From Pseudoips prasinana (taxonomy: Eukaryota > Arthropoda > Insecta > Lepidoptera > Nolidae), in NCBI GenBank assembly GCA_951640165.1, contig OX621234.1, positions 67,001 through 131,000 of the forward strand: a DNA stretch of 64,000 bases, read 5' to 3'. Below, in pieces: positions 8,901 to 18,379 of this stretch; position 1 is the stretch's first letter; every line of letters starts with the position of its first letter. The notes under the pieces are model-generated. The model did no database searches. It was not told where the DNA came from and worked only from the letters and a program-made list of their open reading frames with translations. The translations under genes and the position numbers were made by a program.

Positions 8901-11141
8901 TTCGATCCACTCGGTTTGGTCGGGCCATGTATAATCGAGGCAAAAATAATCATGCAACAATTATGGATTTCTAATTGTGATTGGGACGCCGAAGTTCCGA
9001 CACAATTACGTGACGATTGGTTGTCTTTTGCAAATTCATTACCTTTCCTAAATAATTTAATGGTTCCTCGACGAGTCTTTGTTGATTCTACGTTGCATGA
9101 ACTTCATATTTTCACAGATGCAAGTGAACGCGCTTACGGCGCAGCAATTTATGCCAGATCAATTCACGAAAACGGAGAATATCATGTTCAGTTACTAGCT
9201 TCAAAAAGCAGAATAGCTCCCATCAAGAACATGACTATTCCACGCCTCGAATTGTGTGGCGCGTTACTAGGATCGCGATTGTACACAAAAGTTTTGAGTT
9301 CACTCACCTTATCAATCACTAAATGTCGTTTTTGGAGTGATTCAACCATCGTTTTGTGCTGGCTTAGGTCAAAATCGAATCTATTGAAACCTTTTGTTCG
9401 CAATCGAGTTAGTGAAATCCAGGACACGACTGCAGGGCACACTTGGGGTTATGTCGATACTAAACAAAATCCAGCAGATATTATTTCGCGTGGTTTGAAG
9501 GCAGATCTCATCGCTGATTGTACTTTATGGTGGTCTGGGCCAACATTCTTAACTCAAGAAGAATCTCATTGGCCAAAAATGCCTAATGATATTAAACAAG
9601 ATTTTTCAGAAATCGTAGTCAACAATCAACATCAAGTTAGTTATCATACACAAGTAAATAACGACTCAATCGCAAATCAAATTCACAAACATTCAGATAT
9701 GAGTCGTTTACAGAGAATATTAGCTTATATGTATAGATTTATTCATAATTGCAAAACTAAAACCAACAAACAACAAGGACATTTACAACCATTAGAGCTT
9801 ACAAAATCATTAACTACAATTATTAAACATGCTCAACTTGAAATGTTTCCCAATGAGCATCATCTGCTTCAATCACAAAAAACATTACCGGGCAAAAATA
9901 GATTGATAGCATTCAGCCCATTCATTGATAATGATGGTGTCATTCGCGTGGGCGGCAGACTCGACAATGCTCCTTATGATTATAATGTAAAGCATCCCAT
10001 CTTATTATGCAGCAAACATCATTTTACAAAATGTCTGTTTCAGAAGGAGCATGTCAAGCTTCTGCATGCGGGGCCACAACTTTTACTTGCCAACATACGG
10101 CAAGCCTACTGGCCGCTGGGTGGTAGGAATTTATCTAAAACTACTGTCAAACAATGCGTTAAATGTTTTAGGTACAAATGTCAAACCGTGCAACCTATTA
10201 TGGGTCAACTACCTAGTACAAGAACTGTCTTAGAATTCCCTTTTTTACATTGTAATGTAGACTATGCTGGGCCAATACTGTTGGCTGATCGCAAGGGAAG
10301 AGGATGTAAGCTTACAAAAGCCTACATATGCATTTTCATATGCCAAGCAGTTAAATGTATCCATATCGAACTCGTTACAGAACTCACGAAGGAGGCTTAC
10401 ATGGCAGCGCTAAATAGATTTGTGTCTCGTCGCGGCAAGCCTAAAAGTATCTTGTCTGATAACGCCACTAACTTCGTAGGTACATGCAATGAGCTACAAC
10501 GTTTCATACAGGAATCTGACATCTCATACGACATCGCTCAAAAGGGTATCGAATTCTCCTTCGTCCCTCCATATACTCCCCATTTCAACGGCTTAGCTGA
10601 GGCAGCCGTCCGCTCGACAAAACATCACCTGAAAAGGTTACTTCAGATTACACATTTCACTTATGAGGAAATGTCAACTTGTTTGGCTCAGATAGAAGCT
10701 ATCTTAAACTCTCGCCCTCTTACCCCGATGTCCTCTGATCCTCTAGACTTGACGGCCCTAACTCCTGCTCACCTTTTAATTGGACGGTCACTCATGTCTG
10801 TTCCACACCCACAGATAGATGATGATGTGAACATCGGCAGCATACGGCAGCGGTTCGAAAGAGTGGAGCACATACGCCAACATTTTTGGAATCGTTTTCA
10901 TATAGAATATGTGTCTCTCCTACAAAGCAAAACCAAATGGACCCAAGCCACGCCGCAGCAGCTGTCCATCGGCAGTCTAGTCCTTGTGAAGGACAAGGGA
11001 CAGCCTCCACTACTTTGGCCTCTGGGACGGGTCACGAAGGTGATACCTGGCGGTGATGGAGCAACAAGAGTCGCCGAGGTCAAGACCAGCAGAGGCTCGA
11101 TTCTGCGGGCATTCAACAACATATGCCCACTTCCACTTTGA
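5943..11141 (+). CDS. BEL/Pao gag-pol polyprotein (about 1732 aa)
   Basis: One uninterrupted frame encodes all retrotransposition functions. The first ATG (MTNLDNLIKK, 5943) is taken as the start; upstream codons in frame are non-ATG. Domains in order: a BEL gag region (DUF1759-like, about residues 125-290), Cys/His zinc knuckles (CPMC...CLNC...CKYCKFKH, about 335-405), an aspartyl protease with LLDNGTA (about 470), reverse transcriptase with catalytic YIDDY (about 882), RNase H (FTDASERAYGAA, about 1055), an integrase zinc module and a DDE core (DYAGP about 1440, SDNATNF about 1505, GLAEAAVR about 1550). A BEL-type C-terminal domain (DUF5641-like) ends in WPLGRVTKVIPG. No stop or frameshift is visible, so it is probably functional. 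Confidence 0.95.
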   Translation: MTNLDNLIKKRSALKAKLTNFNNYLNSVQDVKSLSVLQRNELEGRYQKFDAIYDIFDDLQLEIEVQSDKPEEAYAERAKFEERFHSLAAQARALLSPVADSRDDESVASSPSQSGGSKNFVRLPKIDLPTFYGGLEYWLEYKDTFLSLIHNSSCIDNISKFHYLRASLKGNAQQVIANIDFKATNYDMAWNLLCQRYDNNRLLINNHLQALFNINVLVKESSAALRGLIDVINKNTRALKSLKEPVQYWDTIIVYMMSNKLDTTTNRDWEEYRSSLEKSPTLTQFCTFINNKADLLETIEEKLNKSTTNNLKNNSQTKENNNQQKQQSTETNKVLQCPMCTKPHLLYSCDLFRSLPATTRVVKAKEFGVCLNCLRSTNHLAKNCKLTHCKYCKFKHNTLLHIDQSKNASDPMPSVALPVDVSDNNPISNNTSENVARYQQLSTSSNLLLSTALVKVVNNKGEKFDARILLDNGTAFNYTSYAYCDKLGLSKSNTNSTVSGINNQLTPCMHTCNLTIESNTSSFKANINCNILPQLTQKQPPVYIDISKIPFPSHLQYADPFFYEPSDIDILVGSEIFWSVLGNATIKLGKNYPEIRDTMLGWLVTRPVLSSSSQSRAPVQSHTCYHTMTQIDSTVSKFWELDSIPSKYTLSLEERACEENFAQNTYRDENGQFVVTMPLKHDPDVLGNSYDMAKARFLSLERRFQRDPNFKKSYVDFMHEYEDLGHMTENISTSKPHAGDAPEYFLPHHGVIKETRTTTKFRTVFDGSMTSSSGKSLNNLQMVGPTVQNDLLSILLRFRQHKYIVSADVEKMYRAVLLNPSQRRLQQIVFRDEPNLPLKTYSLNTVTYGTASAPYLATKCLVTLAETASDDRVKKSIQNDFYIDDYLSGCDSLSDTIDLANSVATILATTKFFLRKWQSNSSHVLSQIPGASGQSQSLGIAEGQNIASKTLGLQWLCEPDVLGFSIDIESKKKITKRHILSVISQIFDPLGLVGPCIIEAKIIMQQLWISNCDWDAEVPTQLRDDWLSFANSLPFLNNLMVPRRVFVDSTLHELHIFTDASERAYGAAIYARSIHENGEYHVQLLASKSRIAPIKNMTIPRLELCGALLGSRLYTKVLSSLTLSITKCRFWSDSTIVLCWLRSKSNLLKPFVRNRVSEIQDTTAGHTWGYVDTKQNPADIISRGLKADLIADCTLWWSGPTFLTQEESHWPKMPNDIKQDFSEIVVNNQHQVSYHTQVNNDSIANQIHKHSDMSRLQRILAYMYRFIHNCKTKTNKQQGHLQPLELTKSLTTIIKHAQLEMFPNEHHLLQSQKTLPGKNRLIAFSPFIDNDGVIRVGGRLDNAPYDYNVKHPILLCSKHHFTKCLFQKEHVKLLHAGPQLLLANIRQAYWPLGGRNLSKTTVKQCVKCFRYKCQTVQPIMGQLPSTRTVLEFPFLHCNVDYAGPILLADRKGRGCKLTKAYICIFICQAVKCIHIELVTELTKEAYMAALNRFVSRRGKPKSILSDNATNFVGTCNELQRFIQESDISYDIAQKGIEFSFVPPYTPHFNGLAEAAVRSTKHHLKRLLQITHFTYEEMSTCLAQIEAILNSRPLTPMSSDPLDLTALTPAHLLIGRSLMSVPHPQIDDDVNIGSIRQRFERVEHIRQHFWNRFHIEYVSLLQSKTKWTQATPQQLSIGSLVLVKDKGQPPLLWPLGRVTKVIPGGDGATRVAEVKTSRGSILRAFNNICPLPL

Positions 11142-11173
11142 TGTCCACCTGCCTGCCATCAACCCGGGGAGGC

Positions 11174-11412
11174 TGTTGGAACACCGACCAGCGGGGAACG
11201 GCGCGGCGCGTGGGGAGCGCCCCCGCCGCTGATTCCGCGACAGTTTGCCACCAGAGCGCGCATACGATCGCACGCGCACCTCTCAAGAATCAGTACATAT
11301 ATTCAATGTTATAATACCTACATACATCTATCGTATTGTAACTAAAATTAAACCAGCGTTTACAGTCCGCTCTCGTATTTTATTTATTCCATCAAGCAAA
11401 GGATCCCAAACA
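11174..11412 (+). repeat. BEL/Pao 3' LTR (239 bp)
   Basis: Identical by eye to 4881-5119. It is preceded by a short purine tract (GGGGAGG, 11166-11172) and followed by the duplicated ATTTG (11413-11417). Confidence 0.95.
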
Positions 11413-11417
11413 ATTTG

Positions 11418-12653
11418 TTTTAAACTATCTGATGTTATAATTATTCTAGATAACGCATCAGCAACGCTGTTGTCTTTGCCCCTTATATATAAAATTTTAA
11501 AATTATACTCTTCTAATGCTAATCTGAATTTTAAAAGTCTACTTGATGGATCTTTCATTGAAAATAAATATACTAAAGGTCTGTGGTCAGTCATAATTGT
11601 AAATAATTTACCATAAACGTAAGGCCTAAAATATTTCACTGCCCACACAATGGCAACTAATTCCTTCTGAATGGTGGGGTAGTTAAGTTCAGCTTTATTG
11701 AGTGGTCTACTTGCGTATGCAACTGGTTTCATATTTTTATTGCATAACACTGCGCCAATGGCTGTGCCAGAAGCGTCAGTTTGTATAACAAATTCATTAT
11801 CATCAGAAAAATCTGGAAAATCTAAAATTGGTGGTGTCATTAACTTATTTTTTAATTTTTCAAATGATTTTTGACAATCGTTAGTCCAAACAAATGGTTC
11901 AAATTTACGAGTTAACTTATTTAATGGGCACGTTATGTCTGCAAAATTTTTAATAAATTTCCTATAATAGTTACAAAATGCTACAAATCTTTTCACTTCA
12001 TCTGTGTTAGTTGGAACTGGGTAATTTTGTAAGACTTTAACTTTTGATGGATCGGGTAAAACTCCATTTTCAGATACAAGATGGCCTAAATAAAGAATTT
12101 CTTTCTTTAAAAAGCTACATTTATCTGGATTCAATTTTAAGTTAGTTTTTCTTAACCTTTCTAACACGTCTGTCAAATTTTTGTTATGAATATCTAAATT
12201 TCTACCGAAAACTACTAGATCATCTAAGTATATGAAACATCTATCATGAGTGAGTCCAGACATGGCTACTGACATTACTCTACTGAACGCGCTGGAACTG
12301 GTCTTGAGACCCATAGGTAATCTCTTCATCTTGTACTGGCCAGTGTTTGTAGTAAACGCAGTAAACTCTCTACTTTCTTTATCTAAAGCTACTTGGTAAT
12401 ATCCTTGATTAAGGTCTAAATGTGAGAAATAGATAGAACCCGAAAGAGAATCTAAAATCTCTGTAATGTTCGGCAATGGGAATTTGTCGTCTACAATACA
12501 GTCATTTAATTTCCTGTAATCGACAACTAAACGCCATTTCTTTTCGTTATCGCTTTTCTTTGGCACCAGCAAAATAGGACTAGACCATTCGCTTTTCGCC
12601 TCTTCTATAATATCATTGTCAATCATTTTTTTGAATTTCCTTATCCACCTCAT
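11418..12653 (-). pseudogene. Gypsy reverse transcriptase and RNase H segment of pol
   Basis: It reads WSSPILLVPKK, WRLVVDYRKLN, FSHLDLNQGYYQV, RLPMGLKTSSSAF and the catalytic FIYLDDLVVF (about 12217-12230). The connection and RNase H follow (FVIQTDASGTAIGAVLC, MTDHRPLVYLF, NSVADALSRI). Translation would run into the BEL LTR at 11412, so the integrase is separated. At the 5' side the frame is broken in a T7 run at 12626-12632 (A7 in sense): the protease frame and the RT frame differ by one base there, which fits a single-base homopolymer insertion. Residues needed for catalysis are present, but the protein is split. Confidence 0.9.
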
Positions 12654-13579
12654 TTTTTAATGAGTGTGGCAAACGGTTATGTGAAACAGTATGTTTCACA
12701 TAAACCGGACTTATGTTTGGTTTTAAAGTAATCGATTGCTCAAAAACGTTCGTAGTCGTTAACTTATCACCGGGTAAAAAGAACACATCTGAATATTTAG
12801 AGCATAATTGTTGAATAGAAATGCGCTCTTCTACATTTAAATGATTTAATTTTAAAATATCTAATAATATTTTTGCTCGCTTTAAATTATTTTGATTTGA
12901 TTTGAAATCGCAAATATGATAATCCTGAATTGAATGCATCTCTGGTTGAAACATTGGTAAAGATATACTATGTTCATTGCTGTTTAAAATTTTTACCGGT
13001 ACTCTATTGTTTTTTATTCTACTAATACATCCAGCTAAAAACACATTTTCTGCCAACTGCTTGCTAGGGATAACACAATCATTATTAGCTAAAGCATTAT
13101 TTAAAAGTAAATAGTGAATTGATTCACTCCGTGCAGGAATATGTAAAACTTCATTCGAATAATCGACCGTATCACGAAGTAATAAAGAATATTCCATTCC
13201 ATATTTAGAAAACGTTATTATATTTCTTTCCAAATTAATATTCGTCATGTAATGACACAGAAAATCTAAACCTAATATTCCATCCGCCTTTAAAGGTATG
13301 GTATCAAATACATGAAGTTTGATATCAAAATCAACACAGTGTTGGTCATCACGATGAGTCAATGTGAGATTAATAAATCCTGATGACTGAATCTGACCCC
13401 CAATACCATTTATGATAGTTTCGTCTCGAATGATGCAACTGTTGCTAGGTACAGCATCTTTCTTTATGACGGATAATGATGCTCCGGTATCAACCAACCA
13501 AAAGTATCTTCTATTACCATTATACAAAGTCAAAAATTTCGCTTTACCACTTAGCGCTAAAATGTTATGTTTCAGATCG
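12623..13579 (-). pseudogene. Gypsy protease and pol N-terminal linker
   Basis: A retropepsin-type aspartyl protease with WLVDTGASLSVI near 13490 and ILGLDFL near 13265, typical of Ty3/Gypsy. A roughly 180-residue linker leads to the RT. The frame is open upstream of its first methionine as far as a T7 run in sense (A7 at 13580-13586 on the + strand), where gag ends in another frame. A -1 shift there would join gag to pro. It ends by frameshift at the A7 run near 12626. Confidence 0.85.
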
Positions 13580-13985
13580 AAAAAAACTGCATTGGATTCG
13601 TATTGGAACTTACAGACTCATTATTGCTAGACTGATTTGAATAAAACACTCGATGTGTATTACCCTTACCACGATTCTCGAACCTCGATAGATTTTCACT
13701 CGACGTTTGATGAACTCGTCCTCGCTGTGTGTTATTGTACGAACTTGTACCATTAGTACGGGCATGATAATATGAATTATTACCGCGAAAATTTCCTCTG
13801 GCAAAATTGTTAAAATTACCTCTAAAGTTACCTCTTCTGAAAGTATTAAAATTATTTGAATTCTGACGATAATTATATCGTCCTCGTTGTCCACGAGACT
13901 GTTGACCGAAGAATTGGCCTTGCTGGAAACTATTAAATTGAGACTTACCTCGTCCACGATGAGAAAACTGCATTTTCACCCGTCG
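13572..13985 (-). pseudogene. Gypsy gag, C-terminal Arg/Gly-rich segment
   Basis: About 135 residues rich in Arg, Gly, Asn and Gln (SHRGRGKSQFN, RGNFRGNF repeats) ending at TGA 13572. Such RG-rich tails can replace a zinc knuckle as the RNA-binding part of Gypsy gag proteins. It overlaps the pro frame at the T7 run. Upstream, the rest of gag continues in a different frame, with the change near 13985, so at least one indel separates the pieces. Confidence 0.75.
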
Positions 13986-14854
13986 AAGATGATGCCGATG
14001 TCAACTCTTCATCCTTGGCGGCCTGAATCGCGTCTTTCAAGCTGTCGTAATTACGCGCTGCGATTATTGTGCTGAGTCGGGAATTACTTAACCCATCTGC
14101 AAATCGTTTAATGGCCATTTTCTCATTTAACGGTTTTAATACACCATAATTTTTAGAATTGCCATTTGCCTGAGCTATGGTTAAATTGGTGAATAGTTTT
14201 TCTAATTCGGTACCAAACTGATCTATTGTACGCCAACCCTGAGTTGTACTCTGTAACCGTGATTGTATAGCAGTGAACGATTTTTTAGGTAATAAAGTGT
14301 GTCTTAATCAACTCTGTTACCGACTTGTAATCATCACACATGCGTAATTTTGCATTTTCGGACAGTCTACTTTTTAAAACGAATTTAATCAGTAATAATT
14401 TTCCCGATTCCGATAACATATCGGCATACATTTCTACCGAGTCAATGATACTTTTGATGTTACTTTCATTACTGTTCATAATCGGAATCAAACTACAGGC
14501 CGTTTTTAAATCGAACTCCATGATTAAATCTGGGTTTGAGCTAGTTTCACAAAAATCACTTCCACTACTGTCGATATCAGAAACTACTTTATTTTCGGAA
14601 CATAAATCAATAATTTGTAAATAATAAGATTTTATCCCATTTTGTATTAAAATTAAAGATTCCAAAATTTTTGATTTTGAGCCTTGTTGTGAAGACAAAA
14701 ATTGAATTATTTCCTGACTTCTATTATAAATTTCCTTAGTCTCTTCTAATCTATTTTTAATAACATTTCCTTTAAATCTTAATTTTCCTTTCTTAATTAA
14801 ATATTTTCTTATACTCTTAAGTTCTTTTAAACATTCAAGTAAATCATCTTCCAT
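13986..14854 (-). pseudogene. Gypsy gag, N-terminal and middle segments
   Basis: It begins with ATG at 14854 (MEDDLLECLKELKSIRKYLIKKGK) and runs 189 residues to a stop at 14285. The sequence then continues in a second frame (SFTAIQSRLQ... to AAKDEELTSASSS) down to about 13986, which looks like the gag core: helical, with a GLSNSRLSTIIAARNYDSL segment. The switch near 14295 fits a 1-nt indel in a TTTATTA stretch. Assignment to gag rests on position and character rather than a family motif. Confidence 0.7.
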
Positions 14855-15179
14855 TACCTTACAATAAATACATAATTACTTAAAGAATACATACCACAAT
14901 CTCACTAAGTCACAGTGAGTTACCGTAGTAGGTGTTGTAGAGTGTAAGTCGATCCACGATACATTGAGACGATTAATGAGCAATTACAATAAATTGATTT
15001 GGTATTACTTTAAACTTAGAGTCTATAGAATAATTATTTGGATGTCCATTATTCTTGAGGTTAATTTTAAAATAAAAAATGACGCATTAATACTATACAT
15101 TAAACCGCACTTTATCGCACTTTTATAGTAATTTGACGCACTTAATTCAACTAATTTTGGCTGCCGCACGAAATACTAT

Positions 15180-15491
15180 TTACTTAGGTATGTCTCTCAT
15201 CGGGATACGTAGGTCGCGCTCGCGCTCCTCTCCACGTACATCTCTGGACCGGTTAAATGATCGCCGAAAATTATTCTGCATTATTTGGTCTCTGATCCAA
15301 GTATGATGGCATTTCCTATACTGTTTCCATACGAAGTATAATGCACCAAGACCCAACAGAGTAGCGATGATTATGAGGACAATGCTGATACTTGACATAT
15401 GCAGCTTAAACTGCTCCACATCTGCATTGTTTGAACCCGCAGCATTCTGGTTCAAAAATATCTGCTCTTTTTCATAGTTTGAACGGCACAT
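15180..15491 (-). CDS. Small single-pass membrane protein in Gypsy leader
   Basis: About 103 residues from the ATG at 15491; a GTG nine codons upstream is unlikely to be used. An N-terminal polar part is followed by a strong hydrophobic segment (SISIVLIIIATLLGLGALYFVW, about 15330-15395). A basic tail rich in Arg (FRRSFNRSRDVRG, RIPMRDI) ends it. It lies between the 5' LTR and gag, in the same orientation. Elements of the 412/mdg1 group are known to have small ORFs in this place. Function unknown; the topology suggests one TM helix with a cytosolic basic tail. Confidence 0.6.
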   Translation of the reverse strand: MCRSNYEKEQIFLNQNAAGSNNADVEQFKLHMSSISIVLIIIATLLGLGALYFVWKQYRKCHHTWIRDQIMQNNFRRSFNRSRDVRGEERERDLRIPMRDIPK

Positions 15492-15686
15492 TTTATACGA
15501 TGATTTTAATTCGCGCACTATTTAACAAAAATATATGTTAAATAAAATATATAATATATACTGTTCATAGTTTACACTTATTTTACATGCCGCATCCGAA
15601 ATTAACTTCACTTTCTTGATTCATTGTTCGATTCATTTGGAGCCGTAACACTATACCGATACCGTATTCGCGTCGCGAGCCCCAAA

Positions 15687-15703
15687 TATGGCACGGGTCG
15701 CCA
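15687..15703 (-). promoter_or_regulatory. Gypsy primer-binding site
   Basis: Directly after the 5' LTR in sense direction the sequence is TGGCGACCCGTGCCATA. It begins with TGG, complementary to a tRNA CCA end. It resembles the TGGCGACC-type site assigned to tRNA-Arg in mdg1/412 elements, from memory of that family. Confidence 0.65.
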
Positions 15704-15859
15704 TGAGGGGATTTACTGTTATTGAAACAACTGCATTCGATTAATTATGATTTATTACTCTTAGGAATGAATGAATAACATAGTTTTATATTAGATCTAT
15801 TACACACACATACTACTAGATAGATACTAAGATACACACATACATATTACTACACCTCA
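15704..15859 (-). repeat. Gypsy 5' LTR (156 bp)
   Basis: It matches 3124-3278 with about one substitution and two small indels (3 nt and 4 nt). GTAC at 15860-15863 repeats the left flank 3120-3123. Confidence 0.9.
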
Positions 15860-15863
15860 GTAC

Positions 15864-17160
15864 ACTCTGGCGAGCACCCATGCCTCCAATTCCCAGGGAG
15901 GGGTGCCGGCCAGAGCGCACGCCGCCGCAAAGCCCACTGAGCCACCCGCTGTGCAATGGCCCGTTGGGGCCTGCGGATGGCGGTTGCATTCTCCCTCCTG
16001 TGGAAGGAGTCCGCCCAGATGGGTGCCCCGTAAAGGGCCATGCTCTTGAGGATGCCGGCATAGAGGCGCCGGCATCGCTCCTTCGGCCCTCCCAGGTTTG
16101 GGAGGAGCCATGAGAGGGCGTCCGCGGCTTTCAGCAGGCGCGTCGACAGCCCGCTGAAGTGCGGGCCGAAGCGCCACCTGCTGTCCAGCACGAGGCCCAG
16201 ATACTTCATCTGGGCCCCGACCCCTATCCGGACGCCCTCCACCACGATGTGGGCGTCAGGAGGGCAGCGCTGCCGAGGCCCGTGAAAGAACACGGCCTCG
16301 GTCTTGTTCAGCGCTACCCTCAAACCAAGCTGACGGATCCTACCTGCCACTAAGGATCCTCCAGCCGAGGCCAGACAGGCCGCCTCCCCAAAGTTCCTCC
16401 CCCGGGCAACGAGGAGAGTGTCATCCGCATAGCAGATGACACCCGTGCCCTGGAGGAGGGTGCCACGCAGCAGCCAATCGAATCCGATGTTCCACAAGAG
16501 GGGCCCTAGCACCGAACCTTGTGGAACACCGGACTCCGCGCCGTAGCGCCTGATCCTGGCCGTCCTGTCCGCCAGGAGGACCTCCCGGTCCTCCAGGTAG
16601 TTGGCCAGGATCGCCCGCAGATATTGGGGCACTCCGTGATACCGGAGTGCCTCCAATATGGTCGAGTGGGGCACGGAGTTGAAGGCGTTGGCGATGTCGA
16701 ACGACACCGCCAACACTCCGTCCCCAGCCTCGACCGCTTCCCGCACTTGGCCCCTGAGTAGGGCCAACGCATCGACCGTCGAACGCCCTTGTCGGAACCC
16801 GAACTGGACGTCCGACAGGTCTGGCCCTACCTCCCGCAACTGGCTATTTAGCCGGGTGGCGATGATCCCCTCGAACAATTTACCGACCTCATCGAGCAGA
16901 ACGATGGGCCGGTATGCCGAGGGGGAGTCCACCGGGCGTCCCTCCTTCCGGAGCAGGCAAAGCTGCCCCTCCTTCCAGATCTTCGGGAACCTCCCAGCCG
17001 TCAGGCACGCGCTGAAGAGGTCCCGAAACCTCTGCTCCATGAAGGACGCTGCGATGGCCACCACCCGTGCGGGGACGCCATCTGGTCCAGGGGCCGTCTT
17101 CTTCGCGCGGAGGGACAGAACCCCCGCGCGAAATTCCTCCGCCGACACTGGTTCATCGTT
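15864..17160 (-). pseudogene. Unit 3 ORF2, reverse transcriptase block
   Basis: It reads KKTAPGPDGVP, YRPIVLLDEVGKLFEG, FGFRQGRSTVDAL, SFDIANAFNSVPHST, GVPQGSVLGPLLWN and CYADD (16420-16432), then MKYLGLVLDSRW. A 13-bp deletion near 15945 relative to units 4 and 5 shifts the frame just before the Gypsy junction. At the other end about 50 bp are missing near 17150, between the endonuclease and the RT, breaking the frame again. Confidence 0.88.
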
Positions 17161-18379
17161 GGTGGGGTGAAGTCGGTCCTGCGCGGAAACAGTGACCGAA
17201 CCACCCCATCCAGCAACGCCGGCTCTAGGGTCTCCGCTAATGGGGGACCGTAAGGGCGCAGCTGGCTCCGCGCCTGCTTATACGGCCTCCCAAACGGATC
17301 CCTGTCGAGGCCCTCCAGCATCTCGGCCTTTGCCGAGTCCTCGGCGGCGCACATTTCCGACTTGAAGACCGTCTTTGCCTCTAGGTAAGAGGCGTAGAGG
17401 CGGTCCTCCTCAGCCTGACATCGGCTGGTGCGCCGCCGACTCCGCGTGTAGGCCCTCCTGGCCTCCACGCACGCAGCCCGGAGCCCCGCCAGCTCCACCG
17501 TCCACCAATAAACGGCGCGACGGGGAGGCGGACGGCGAGACCGAGGCATGCTGGAGTTGCACACCTCGGTCAGGGACCCCCGCGGCCGAACCGCTGCGGC
17601 GTCCACGTCCGTGCCCTCCACAGGGGGCGAGAGCCAGTCCTCGAGGAACGCCGCCTCCTGGGCTGACTCCCGGTCCAGGCGGGTGAGAGCCCACCGCGGG
17701 AAGGGTGATTGGCCCGAGCGGGCCATCCCCCGCGGGCTCTGGGTGGAGATGTCGAACCGCACATATCGGTGGTCCGACAGGGTCTCCACCATCTCCACCC
17801 GCCAGTTCACGACGCGTGTGGCTAGCACAGGGGTGGCGAACGACACGTCCACCACTGACCCTCCCTGTTGCCGCACACACGTCTGAACATCCCCCCTGTT
17901 TAGCAGGGACACGCCGCACGAGGCCGCCCAAAATTCGACGGCGCGCCCCAGGACGTTGCAGGACGCCGCTGGGTTACCCCAGGCCACCGACTTGGCGTTC
18001 AGGTCGCCCAACACTACGACCTAACGTGGTGCCGCCCTCCCGACGACTGCCGTAAGGACCTCGAGAAAATTTTCGAAGTCCCTTAGAGGGCGGTTTGGGG
18101 AGAAATAGACCCCGACCAGGGCTATTTCTCCCCACGCGGCGGCCACGTATCCAGGACCCCTCTCTAAAATAGAGAGGGGAGGGGAGTCCGTGGCAGGCCG
18201 CGACACCAACGCCACCAAGCCGTCTCGATCACCCAGCCAACGGCCAGGCACCGAGTACGGCTCGGCGACCACCGCCACGTCCACCAACCACTCGGCCACA
18301 GTCTGCATCAGCAGATCCTGGGCCGCTCTGCAGTGGTTGGTGTTCGCCTGGAGGATGCGATGTTCGACTCTACCCATTA
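17161..18379 (-). pseudogene. Unit 3 ORF2, endonuclease block with a nonsense codon
   Basis: The start ATG (MGRVEHRILQANTNH) overlaps the ORF1 stop as TAATG at 18375-18379. AP-endonuclease motifs are present: QANTNH, VAEPYS, GDLNAKSVAWGNP (near 17990) and LSDHRYVRFD (near 17770). A TAG at about 18018-18020 replaces the CAG (Gln) found in units 4 and 5, ending the product after 118 residues. Its sequence is colinear and almost identical with 32161-33379. Confidence 0.9.

Larger units (their letters stand above)
4881..11412 (+). mobile_element. Apparently intact BEL/Pao LTR retrotransposon (6.5 kb)
   Basis: Two 239-bp LTRs (4881-5119 and 11174-11412) appear identical by eye. They flank a single gag-pol frame and are bounded by a 5-bp duplication ATTTG (4876-4880 and 11413-11417). 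A PBS candidate lies at 5122 and a short purine tract at 11166-11172. It lies antisense inside the Gypsy pol gene. Identical LTRs, an open frame and a clean duplication indicate a very recent insertion and possible activity. Confidence 0.95.
3124..15859 (-). mobile_element. Ty3/Gypsy LTR retrotransposon, interrupted by BEL/Pao
   Basis: Short LTRs (3124-3278 and 15704-15859; TG...CA ends) flank gag, protease, reverse transcriptase, RNase H and integrase on the minus strand. The element inserted into unit 3 ORF2 with a GTAC duplication. The two LTRs differ by about one substitution, a 3-nt indel and a 4-nt indel, so the insertion is young but older than the BEL element inside it. Three or more frame breaks in gag-pol suggest it is no longer autonomous. 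The PBS (TGGCGACC...) resembles the tRNA-Arg type used by mdg1/412; this clade assignment is tentative. No env-like ORF lies downstream of integrase. Confidence 0.88.

Noticed and set aside
13412..13630. Plus-strand frame over the Gypsy protease
   Set aside because: Antisense to VDTGASLS coding sequence; no independent support.
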